In this document: piece after piece, positions 1-8,217 of the stretch
Position numbering within the stretch: the first letter of the stretch is position 1
How the letters are laid out: each line of letters begins with the position of its first letter
NCBI GenBank assembly: GCA_023381945.1
Contig: JAMCQY010000428.1
Span: forward strand, 1 to 13,537
Direction of reading: 5' to 3'
DNA length: 13,537 bases
Source of the DNA: Deltaproteobacteria bacterium
GTDB taxonomy: Bacteria > Desulfobacterota > Desulfobaccia > Desulfobaccales > 0-14-0-80-60-11
Notes under the pieces: model-generated
What the model was told of the DNA's origin: nothing
Databases searched by the model: none
What the model saw: the letters and a program-made list of their open reading frames with translations, nothing else
Position numbers and translations under genes: made by a program

Positions 1-2
1 GC

Positions 3-152
3 AAAGACCATGGCCCGGAAAATTTGGCCATCTTGCGCCACCTGGCGACCAACATGCTTAAACGGGAAAACTCCCTAAAGGGGGGCATTCAAACCAAACG
101 CCTCAAGGCCGCCTGGGACCATGCTTATCTGCTCAAAGTTCTTACAACGTAA
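3..152 (+). CDS. ISAs1-family transposase, C-terminal fragment (cut by window edge)
   Basis: Only the last 49 codons and the TAA stop are inside the window; the frame is open from base 3. The peptide starts KDHGPENLAILRHLATNMLK and ends KRLKAAWDHAYLLKVLTT. The 'GPENLAILRHLATNMLKRE' stretch followed by the closing 'KRLKAAWDHAYLLKVL' block is the typical C-terminus of ISAs1-family (H-repeat type) DDE transposases. The catalytic residues lie upstream of the window, so activity cannot be judged. The stop is followed after only 20 bases by what looks like the element's right inverted repeat, the usual layout in this family, so at least this end of the IS seems intact. Confidence 0.85.
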   Translation, partial: KDHGPENLAILRHLATNMLKRENSLKGGIQTKRLKAAWDHAYLLKVLTT

Positions 153-156
153 TTTT

Positions 157-173
157 TACATGCGATTGCCCTG
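157..173 (+). repeat. Right terminal inverted repeat of the ISAs1-family element
   Basis: The sequence TACATGCGATTGCCCTG, read inward from its outer end as CAGGGCAATCGCATGTA, matches my memory of ISAs1-family termini, which begin CAGGG. It lies four bases after the transposase stop codon. The left repeat is outside the window, so the pairing cannot be verified here. The outermost bases fall on the CCA end of the tRNA remnant. Confidence 0.6.
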
Positions 174-226
174 GTGCCTGGGGCCGGACTCGAACCGGCA
201 CGGGGCGAACCCCGAGGGATTTTAAG
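172..226 (-). tRNA. tRNA-Leu(UAA), 3' half only; probable attachment-site remnant
   Basis: Read on the minus strand from 226 to 172 this is the 3' part of a class II tRNA. It has an anticodon loop CTTAAAA (anticodon TAA), the 3' anticodon strand TCCCT, and a long variable arm CGGGG-TTCG-CCCCG. It then has a T arm GCCGG-TTCGAGT-CCGGC, a 3' acceptor strand CCCAGGC, discriminator A and CCA. The 5' half is missing: the bases where AGGGA should pair with TCCCT read TGGTT, and no D arm or 5' acceptor strand follows. The break is in the anticodon loop, a known crossover region for tyrosine integrases that use tRNA genes. It cannot make a functional tRNA. Integration geometry would place the element to the right (227 onwards) and the original chromosomal flank to the left, where the ISAs1 copy now sits. 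Confidence 0.8.
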
Positions 227-494
227 AACCAAAATCGCCAAAAATCTTCTTCAGTTCTTCTCATAACTTATTGATTGTATTGTATTATACAGGCATACTA
301 ATCAGATGTATACCTACCAAAAACAAGCCAAAAAATTAAGCGATGGGAACTTTTTGGGAACATGAAGAAGGTATTTTTAGCATCCTTTTTCCATTATAGA
401 TCCTGCGCAAAATTCCCCTTCCGCCTTTAGGTTGTTCGAAAGTTCAGTGGTAAGACCTATGTATTTTGAACTATATTTCATTAAATGGACCCTT
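227..494. other. AT-rich non-coding stretch next to the tRNA remnant
   Basis: No convincing ORF, RNA gene or long repeat is visible. The segment is clearly more AT-rich than everything to its right (runs such as TTGATTGTATTGTATTATAC). It includes the repeated motif TTCTTCAGTTCTTCTC at about 247-262. It lies directly inside the putative attachment site, where integrase arm sites or a lost recombination module could have been. No integrase gene is in the window. Confidence 0.5.
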
Positions 495-950
495 CTATAA
501 TGCCTTCAACAACTCAGGATGATTTGCCTTCAGCCATTTGAGAACTTCCTCTTTAAAGGATTTGGCCTCTTCCAGAATTTCATCGGCTGTGGCATCGGCT
601 ACTACCCCGGCGCGATCATAATCTGTTACATTGCGAGTTGATCGACAAGAGTTAAAGTAATCAGCTCGCTCCTGGGCTTCCGACCCCATAACCTCCGGTA
701 AAATTTTGAAGGTTACCCAGTGATGACCTGATTTACCCGTCCGATAGCCGGAAGCGTAAAGCACTATAGTCGCCAGCTGTAATGCCGCGTTATAGGCCGT
801 GGCGAAACGCCGGTCGGCCGAGATCTCTTTGATAGCCGCATCGGCAAGATCCCGGTCCACCACTTTCATTAAATCTGCGATCTCTTTGATCGAGGTCTTG
901 TGCTGCTGGAGCCGGGCATCATTCAGCCAGTTTTGCAAGTTCTTCTTCAT
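495..950 (-). CDS. HEPN-domain protein, putative toxin partner of an MNT/HEPN pair
   Basis: A 151-residue, mainly helical protein. The start ATG at 950 overlaps the end of the upstream nucleotidyltransferase gene by 32 bases, which argues for translational coupling. A segment near residues 103-111 (RSTRNVTDY) carries R106-N-x-x-x-Y111. This resembles the HEPN RNase motif R-x(4-6)-H with Tyr in place of His, seen in some minimal HEPN families. A run of Ala and aromatic residues at 50-70 (FATAYNAALQL) fits the second helix of the HEPN bundle. In known pairs the HEPN protein is an RNase toxin that the MNT partner silences by adding AMP to the tyrosine of this motif. That role is transferred from the family, not shown here. 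A silenced or structural HEPN protein is also possible. Confidence 0.75.
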   Translation of the reverse strand: MKKNLQNWLNDARLQQHKTSIKEIADLMKVVDRDLADAAIKEISADRRFATAYNAALQLATIVLYASGYRTGKSGHHWVTFKILPEVMGSEAQERADYFNSCRSTRNVTDYDRAGVVADATADEILEEAKSFKEEVLKWLKANHPELLKAL

Positions 951-1563
951 TTCCGATCAACCAGATTTTAGGGCCCCTAATGACTTCAGTGATGAAATGG
1001 TGATTTTCTCGGGCTTTTTTCTTGAATTCTTCAGGGGAATAAACTACCGGATTAAATTCTCGGCCTAAATCAGATGTAACCGGGCCCAAAATTCTGGTCG
1101 TCTCCCGCAAGGATAGCTCTCCCACCAGAAAGAGGTCGACGTCACTTTGAGCAGTTTCCCTCCCCTGAGCCAGGGAGCCAAAGATGAAGGCCAATTTCAC
1201 CTTATTCCCCAATGGGGCCAGGGCTTCCCGTAGCACATCACCAAGAGCCACGGTCTTGAGGAAAACCCGCTTCAAATCCTCAAAAGCCGGATGCATCCGG
1301 TCAGCTTTATAATAGACCATATTGCCACGCTTAGTTTTGCTCACCAACCCGGTGCGTTCTATCCGCTTCAGCGCTCTCTGGACTTGGAGCAAAGCACTCC
1401 CCGTGGTTTCCGCAATGCCGCGCTGGTAGAATTCTTCTTCTGGATGTAGCAGGAAAAGGGATAGGACCTTAACCATGGTAGGATTGGGGAAGAGTTCAGT
1501 CAGAGTAGAAAGCTGACTACACTTTGTAGTCGATTGACTACGATTTGTTGTCAATTCAGGCAT
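919..1563 (-). CDS. Winged-helix plus MNT-type nucleotidyltransferase, putative antitoxin of the HEPN partner
   Basis: About 214 residues from the ATG at 1563; a TTG three codons upstream (1572) is also open, and neither has a clear Shine-Dalgarno site. Numbered from the TTG, residues 31-95 form a winged helix-turn-helix (FYQRGIAETTG, VQRALKRIERTGLVSK, GNMVYYKA). Residues 128-150 form a Pol-beta-like nucleotidyltransferase core: G132-S133, then D144-V-D146 in QSDVDLFLVG. These are the metal- and nucleotide-binding residues of minimal nucleotidyltransferases, which AMPylate and neutralise HEPN toxins in type VII systems. The fused DNA-binding domain suggests autoregulation. The gene precedes and overlaps the HEPN gene. 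Codons 4-20 coincide with a phased repeat that looks like an operator, so the true start may be further downstream. Confidence 0.8.
   Translation of the reverse strand: MPELTTNRSQSTTKCSQLSTLTELFPNPTMVKVLSLFLLHPEEEFYQRGIAETTGSALLQVQRALKRIERTGLVSKTKRGNMVYYKADRMHPAFEDLKRVFLKTVALGDVLREALAPLGNKVKLAFIFGSLAQGRETAQSDVDLFLVGELSLRETTRILGPVTSDLGREFNPVVYSPEEFKKKARENHHFITEVIRGPKIWLIGNEEELAKLAE
1514..1555 (-). promoter_or_regulatory. Phased direct/inverted repeat, candidate operator of the MNT/HEPN operon
   Basis: TGACTACACTTTGT (1514-1527) and TGACTACGATTTGT (1535-1548) are 12/14 identical and exactly 21 bp apart, two helical turns. Each copy is also half of an inverted repeat. GACTACA/TGTAGTC occupies 1515-1521 and 1525-1531 and is perfect. 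ATTGACTAC/GTTGTCAAT occupies 1533-1541 and 1547-1555 with one mismatch. This is the form expected for a winged-helix dimer binding twice on one face of DNA. It lies inside the first codons of the MNT frame. Function is inferred from geometry only. Confidence 0.5.
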
Positions 1564-1670
1564 GGAATGCAATTAATCATGATGCGCAGGTTTTGTAAAG
1601 CAAATATCTAAATAGACACACTATTCATTTGAAATTGAAATGCATATTTGCGAAAAAGGCGGTACTGACC

Positions 1671-2087
1671 TTAGGCTGTGGAATTGCGGCTTTCCTGCTC
1701 CATGACTGCCTGGGCCGCCCTGGTAAGGAAAGAAGAACGACTCAAGCCCCGGCGTTTTGCCGCCGCATCCACCCGCCGTAGGATATCCTCTGGGATGGTG
1801 ATGTTAATCCTCTTCGCCTTCCCTTGGGTGTCAGGCACTGAAACTACCAGGAAGGCCACCGAATCGGCGTTCTCGGGATCGGCAACGATCTCCTCCAGAT
1901 TCGTGGGGGCCGGCAGCGGTTCCCCGTCCTCCCGCAGGCCCTCCAAATGAAGCAGCAGTGCCTCATAGGCCATGTCCTTGGCCTCATCGATGCTCTTCCC
2001 GGCTGTAACGCAGCCGGGAAAGTCAGGGAACGACACCCCATAATCGCTGGCAGGCTCCTTGTGGACTACGGCGATATAATTGGGCAT
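1671..2087 (-). CDS. hicB: HicB-type antitoxin
   Basis: 138 residues. The N-terminal half (residues 3-50: YIAVVHKE, DYGVSFPDFPGCVTAG, EAKDMAYEALLLHL) is the partly degraded RNase-H-like fold of HicB. The C-terminal part (residues 92-130: KRINITIPEDILRRVDAAAK, then GLSRSSFLTRAAQ) is a ribbon-helix-helix DNA-binding domain. HicB binds and inhibits HicA and, with its DNA-binding domain, represses the operon. The start ATG at 2087 has a strong ribosome site GGAGAAGG (2092-2099) that overlaps the hicA stop, and the gap between the genes is 11 nt. The order is toxin first, antitoxin second, common for hicAB. Confidence 0.93.
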   Translation of the reverse strand: MPNYIAVVHKEPASDYGVSFPDFPGCVTAGKSIDEAKDMAYEALLLHLEGLREDGEPLPAPTNLEEIVADPENADSVAFLVVSVPDTQGKAKRINITIPEDILRRVDAAAKRRGLSRSSFLTRAAQAVMEQESRNSTA

Positions 2088-2098
2088 GAGACCTTCTC

Positions 2099-2287
2099 CT
2101 ATCTAAATCTGACGCCCGATTGTCGCTCAATGCTCTTAAGCGTCTTGGCGGGAATATCCTTTTCAGGGTGAGGCACCGTCACCCGCCCGGGCTTAGCCGG
2201 GTGCTTGAATTGCACATGAGATCCTCTTTGGCCCACCCGATGCCAGCCGTCCACCTCCAGGCGACGAATGATCTCCCGGCTGTCCAT
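2099..2287 (-). CDS. hicA: HicA-type mRNA interferase toxin
   Basis: 62 residues, the normal size for HicA. It begins MDSREIIRRLEVDGW, has the signature GQRGSHVQFKHP with the catalytic histidine at position 24, and continues with GRVTVPHPEKDIPAKTLKSI. This is a double-stranded-RNA-binding-like fold that cleaves mRNA and tmRNA independently of the ribosome. No truncation or frameshift is visible, so toxin and antitoxin both look intact. The ATG at 2287 matches the usual HicA N-terminus. It lies only five bases after a predicted -10 box, so the message may be leaderless. Confidence 0.93.
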   Translation of the reverse strand: MDSREIIRRLEVDGWHRVGQRGSHVQFKHPAKPGRVTVPHPEKDIPAKTLKSIERQSGVRFR

Positions 2288-2321
2288 GTGTAACTATACA
2301 CACTACAAAATGATATGTCAA
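2287..2321 (-). promoter_or_regulatory. Sigma70-type promoter and palindromic operator of hicAB
   Basis: On the minus strand TTGACA (2316-2321), a 17-bp spacer and TATAGT (2293-2298) form a near-consensus promoter. TGTGTA-ACTA-TACACA (2287-2302) is a perfect 6-bp inverted repeat that covers the -10 box and touches the start codon. It is therefore a natural binding site for the HicB ribbon-helix-helix domain. The predicted transcription start coincides with the A or T of the hicA ATG. Confidence 0.65.
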
Positions 2322-2762
2322 GCATGTCCTTTTGGGAAACTCTTCGGAGTGCCTCGAAGAGGATTCTCCACAATTTAAGTACCCCCCTTACCGAACAGAT
2401 TGGAGGAGGGGGTAAAGGCTAAGCTTTAAAGGTGCCTTTGGGATTGAATAGGAGTCGCCGGCGTGAAAGGCCTAAATTCAAAATTGCCGATCCTCTGAAA
2501 CCCTTGATTTACTGGTCTTTCAGAGAATGGAGGTTCACCCGGTGACCCCTGTTTGAACCCAACCTACTCGCCGACCTACTCGCCCTCCCGGGGGTCCTCC
2601 CAGCCTCTCTACCGACCCCAATGGCAATTGCACCAAGCCTATACCTGGCCTAGCCAGGATTTCTATCGGCGTAGCTTAACATAGTGATATCATAGCATAA
2701 TATTATTGAAGGTGCGTATAGTGGCAAGGAGAGCTCTGTCTGCCCGGATGGTTGGTGGTATT
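2322..2762. other. Non-coding region between hicAB and the IS1111-type element
   Basis: No gene is supported here. Visible structure: a perfect 7-bp hairpin CTCTTCG/CGAAGAG (2340-2361); an inverted repeat TACCCCC (2380-2386) / GGGGGTA (2408-2414); a small hairpin AAAGG-TG-CCTTT near 2428-2439; a tandem repeat of ACCTACTCGCC with a 12-base period (2562-2572 and 2574-2584); and a palindrome TCACC-C-GGTGA near 2534-2544. The last 20 bases form one arm of a stem interrupted by the IS insertion. None matches an RNA family I recognise. Confidence 0.5.
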
Positions 2763-2766
2763 CTGG

Positions 2767-2782
2767 GATTCCAAGCCAGTCT
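2767..2782 (+). repeat. Left subterminal inverted repeat of the IS1111-type element
   Basis: GATTCCAAGCCAGTCT matches the reverse complement of 4015-4030 at 14 of 16 positions. It ends 23 bases before the transposase ATG and begins four bases inside the inferred CT core at 2763-2764. Confidence 0.65.
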
Positions 2783-2805
2783 AACCATCAAGAAGGAGGC
2801 TGAGA

Positions 2806-3864
2806 ATGAGACGTACCAAGCATCAGGTTACAAGCGAAGAGGATTTATTTGTCGGAATCGACCTGCATAAAATCAGGTGGCACGTAACCATTCGGACGCT
2901 GGACCTGGAATTGTTCAGCGCCAGCATCCCTGGGACCTGGGAAGCTTTGCAGCGCGTATTGGCTCGATACGCTGGCCACCAAATGCAGGCGGTCTATGAA
3001 GCCGGATATTTTGGGTTCCGGCTTCATGACCGCCTAGTGGCGCATGGCATCCCCTGCCTGGTTACTCCTCCAAGTTTGGTTCCCCAAGAATACGGCAACC
3101 GGGTCAAAACCGATCGGCGGGATAGCAGTAAGCTGGCGCATCTGTTGGCCAAGGGACTACTGAAACGGGTGTGGGTACCCAGTGAGGAGGAACTTTACCA
3201 CCGCCAGGTCATCCGCCGACGCCGACAACTCGTCAGAGACAGGGTGCGCACCCAGAGCCGCATCAAGGCAGAGCTGAGATTTTACGGGATTCATCTGGAA
3301 GAACCACGAGGCCGTTGGACCCAGATGTACTTCGAGACTTTGAGGAGTGTCACGTTTGGGAACCGCTGGATACAAGAAAGCTTCAACCGTCTCTTGGAAC
3401 AGTATGAATTTTTAAGCATGCAGATCGACAAGCAGACCCGACTGCTGCGGGAATTATCCGAGACTGCGATGTACCGGGATCGGGTGGAGATTTTGCAGAG
3501 TATCCCAGGTATCGGGGTGATCTCCGCCATGGAACTGCTGCTGGAACTACAGGATGTATCCCGCTTCCGACGGGCCGAACAGCTGGCGGCCTATGTGGGT
3601 TTAACCCCATCGCAATACTCCAGTGCGGATAAGGTGCGCATGGGGCGTATCACTGGCATCGGCAAGAATACTCTGCGGGCTATTCTGGTGGAAGCTTCAT
3701 GGAAACTTATCACCAAGGACCAAGTGATGCGCGAGAAGTATGAAAGGATCAAAATCCGTTCAGGGGGGAAGCGGGCCATTGTGGCCATTGCTCGCACCCT
3801 GTTACTGCGGATGAGGCGAATGTTGCTTGACGGACGGGCATACGCGCTTCCACTCGCAGCTTAG
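2806..3864 (+). CDS. IS110-family transposase (DEDD / serine recombinase of bridge-RNA elements)
   Basis: 352 residues, full length, with ribosome site AAGGAGG at 2793-2799. The N-terminal RuvC-like DEDD domain shows GIDLHK (D19), AVYEAG (E65) and VKTDRRDS (D103, D106). A helical middle part (residues 130-225) carries the arginine-rich stretch QVIRRRRQLVRDRVRTQSRI. The C-terminal transposase-20 domain contains QSIPGIGVISAMELLLEL (a helix-hairpin-helix motif at 231-248) and AAYVGLTPSQYSSAD, where the conserved nucleophilic serine is expected (S272 or S273). All expected residues are present, so it may be active. Known IS110 recombinases join target and donor DNA guided by a bridge RNA from the element's non-coding end. 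A transposase of the classic IS110 subgroup is the alternative; the subterminal repeats favour IS1111. Confidence 0.95.
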   Translation: MRRTKHQVTSEEDLFVGIDLHKIRWHVTIRTLDLELFSASIPGTWEALQRVLARYAGHQMQAVYEAGYFGFRLHDRLVAHGIPCLVTPPSLVPQEYGNRVKTDRRDSSKLAHLLAKGLLKRVWVPSEEELYHRQVIRRRRQLVRDRVRTQSRIKAELRFYGIHLEEPRGRWTQMYFETLRSVTFGNRWIQESFNRLLEQYEFLSMQIDKQTRLLRELSETAMYRDRVEILQSIPGIGVISAMELLLELQDVSRFRRAEQLAAYVGLTPSQYSSADKVRMGRITGIGKNTLRAILVEASWKLITKDQVMREKYERIKIRSGGKRAIVAIARTLLLRMRRMLLDGRAYALPLAA

Positions 3865-4014
3865 ACAAGGTTGAAAGAAACCGGCATGGGGCATGGCGAT
3901 CGCTATCTGCGTGTGCTAATTACTCTGCAACCACGTTGGCAAGTTTGTCAGCCCCGCTGGAATACCCCGGATTAATTACTTGCGGTCCTACCTGAGAGAG
4001 GAACCACGAATAGG
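3865..4014 (+). ncRNA. Candidate bridge RNA region in the 3' non-coding end of the IS
   Basis: IS1111-type elements are expected to encode their bridge RNA between the transposase stop and the right repeat. This segment has several possible stems: GGGGC (3888-3892) with GCCCC (3951-3955), GGTCCT with AGGAACC (about 3985-4005), and AACCA (4002-4006) with TGGTT (4019-4023). TGGAATACC (3958-3966) could pair with the left target plus core, GGTATTCTG (2757-2765), over nine bases including two G-U pairs. A match of this length can arise by chance. The call rests mainly on position; the RNA's ends are unknown. Confidence 0.35.
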
Positions 4015-4030
4015 AGACTGGTTTGGATTC
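4015..4030 (-). repeat. Right subterminal inverted repeat of the IS1111-type element
   Basis: Read on the minus strand it is GAATCCAAACCAGTCT. It differs from the left copy at two positions. The core hexamer ATTCTG overlaps its outer end. Confidence 0.65.
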
Positions 4031-4312
4031 TGAAGAACACCGGGCACCTTGCTAACTTGACTTTGCACATAGGAGATAGTGCGCCAGGGGTAGCGCCCCG
4101 AAAGCGTAATATGTCCGGCCCTTTCATGGTGCAAGGGATGATGGTGGCCCTCGTGGAGCAAGCAAGGTATTTTATCTCTTCCAAACTTGGGGGGAATCCG
4201 CTAAGACGAAATTTTTATTTACTCCCACCATCTGGGCACTTGAATTTAGTTTCATCCACCATAATCTTATGTCTATTGAAAACGGTAGCGAACCCAAACG
4301 CCGGAGGGAACC
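4030..4312. other. Intergenic region upstream of the GH63 gene
   Basis: No convincing gene. It contains CCGGGCA (4040-4046), the partner of TGCCCGG left of the IS. A structured patch follows: TGCACAT (from 4064) and ATGGTGCA (near 4126-4133) enclose a GGGG-TAGCG-CCCC hairpin at about 4087-4099. TTGAAT (4240-4245) with TAATCT (4262-4267), spaced 16 bp, is a weak candidate promoter for the downstream gene. The region just before the gene is AT-rich, in sharp contrast to the GC-rich gene. Confidence 0.4.
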
Positions 4313-7060
<2,748 letters not shown>

Positions 7061-7083
7061 AGGTTATAACAAAGTCTGACTCG

Positions 7084-7109
7084 GGCGGGTCCTGACTTTA
7101 GGGCCCGCC
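7084..7109 (+). terminator. Terminator-like hairpin after the GH63 gene
   Basis: GGCGGGTCCT (7084-7093) pairs with AGGGCCCGCC (7100-7109) over ten positions with one G-U, loop GACTTT. There is no good T run after it (TCATTCC), so it could be a weak terminator or an mRNA 3'-end stabiliser. Confidence 0.5.
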
Positions 7110-7160
7110 TCATTCCACCTCAAGGGTGGCAGGGGCCAGCGGGGCTTGGAGGTGTGTTTT

Positions 7161-7844
7161 ATGGAACAAAGCATGCAGCCACCCGGGTCTCTGACCCGCG
7201 AAGGGCTGAAAACACCACGTGCCGCGGCGATCGCCGGGATTCTCTTTTCGGTTCTGCTTACTACCACTCTGGTCCTCCTCCGAGTTTCTGTTCCAGCCAT
7301 CTCCCCAGAGATACAGGAGTGGTCTGCGACTAGGTCGGGAACCGTGGTACTGGCGCTGAACCTGGTGCCGTTCGCCGGCATTGCCTTTTTGTGGTTCATC
7401 GGCGTGGTGCGCGACCGGCTCGGCATTTACGAGGACCGCTTTTTTGCCACGGTTTTTTTTGGCAGTGGGATTTTATTCCTCGCCATGTTCTTTGCTGCGG
7501 CAGCAGTGGCAGGGGCAATGATCCTGGTCCTCAACGCCGCCCCTAAACTGATGATCGAGTCCGGCGCCTACGCCTTTGGCCGTGCCATTAGCGCCCAGAT
7601 CATGAACGTCTTTGCCCTCAAAATGGCAGGCATATTCATGATTTCGACCGTCACCCTGGCCATGCGCACGCACATTCTGCCACGCTGGATAACGCTCCCG
7701 GGCTATGCCCTGGCGGCGCTACTCCTACTGAGCAGCCGCTTTGTCGACTGGTTGCCCATGGTGTTTCCGCTATGGGTGCTTGTATTAAGCATATACATTC
7801 TGATTGAGAATCTGCGCGGGATGAAGCCGGGCGCGGCAGGTTAA
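7161..7844 (+). CDS. Multi-pass inner-membrane protein of unknown function
   Basis: 227 residues from the ATG at 7161, chosen because GGAGG (7148-7152) is correctly spaced before it; an open TTG at 7146 lies upstream but has no site. I do not recognise the family. Hydrophobic segments lie at about residues 21-41, 60-82, 94-125 (possibly two helices), 145-167, 178-193 and 196-216, giving six or so transmembrane helices. The loop GVVRDRLGIYEDRFFATVFFG between the second and third segments is charged and looks conserved in style, as in uncharacterised actinobacterial-type membrane proteins. No transporter or enzyme motif was seen. It stands between the GH63 gene and the MscS cluster, separated from the former by a hairpin. 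Confidence 0.75.
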   Translation: MEQSMQPPGSLTREGLKTPRAAAIAGILFSVLLTTTLVLLRVSVPAISPEIQEWSATRSGTVVLALNLVPFAGIAFLWFIGVVRDRLGIYEDRFFATVFFGSGILFLAMFFAAAAVAGAMILVLNAAPKLMIESGAYAFGRAISAQIMNVFALKMAGIFMISTVTLAMRTHILPRWITLPGYALAALLLLSSRFVDWLPMVFPLWVLVLSIYILIENLRGMKPGAAG

Positions 7845-7902
7845 GCCGAGGGTGGAAGGGTTTTGGGTCCATGACTCGCAGTAGAAAATAGGGACAGATT
7901 AA

Positions 7903-8115
7903 CAGGGCCGACGGTCGGTGTATGGCGGCACGGAAAAATTCCAGAACGATCCCCACTGGCGGGATAATATCTTGTTCTATGAGTATTTCCATGGCGATAA
8001 CGGCGCCGGCCTGGGGGCCTCCCACCAAACAGGTTGGACTGGCTTCGTGGCCAAGCTCCTGCAGATGTTTGCCTCTTTGGACCCGCAGAAATACCTGGAG
8101 TACGGCAAAGGCGGA
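7903..8115 (+). pseudogene. 3' remnant of a second GH63-type glucosidase gene
   Basis: About 70 codons match the C-terminal end of the intact GH63 upstream. Similarity starts abruptly at [13 protein letters not shown] right after an in-frame TAA (7900-7902). It runs through [20 protein letters not shown] to the [13 protein letters not shown] region. Most residues are identical, but the DNA is only roughly three-quarters identical, with a different codon style (TAT, GAT, CAT). It is therefore an old paralogue or orthologue, not a fresh copy. It keeps the probable base glutamate but lacks more than 90% of the enzyme, including the acid aspartate. The frame stays open into the MscS gene, so an automatic start at the GTG at 7918 would give a false 654-residue fusion. 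Confidence 0.85.
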
Positions 8116-8217
8116 CGGTGCTTTTTTCGAGGGGAATATAGGCATGATCATTGGATGGCAAGTTTGCTTTGGTTTTTTATGGTCTCATGGTCACCCGACC
8201 TAAGGATAACAGAGGCC

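Larger units (their letters stand above)
2763..4029 (+). mobile_element. Complete IS110-family (IS1111 subgroup) insertion sequence
   Basis: The ends are inferred from three facts. A 14/16 subterminal inverted repeat occurs at 2767-2782 and 4015-4030. The hexamer ATTCTG is present at both boundaries (2760-2765 and 4027-4032). The transposase sits close to the left end with a 165-base non-coding segment on its right. Subterminal repeats, a short 5' and longer 3' non-coding end and absence of a normal target duplication are IS1111-subgroup traits. Length is about 1267 bp. Because ATTCTG is shared, each boundary is ambiguous by up to six bases. Joining right to left end, as in the circular intermediate, makes a palindrome centred on the CT core. 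Confidence 0.7.

Noticed and set aside
2640..2762. Bridge RNA upstream of the transposase, as in the classic IS110 subgroup
   Set aside because: The subterminal repeats place the left end at about 2763, leaving too little 5' non-coding DNA inside the element.
7886..7903. AAAATAGGGACAGATTAA, similar to sequences often seen near REP-associated tyrosine transposases
   Set aside because: Only about 18 bases, with no palindrome partner or transposase nearby; too short to call a mobile element.
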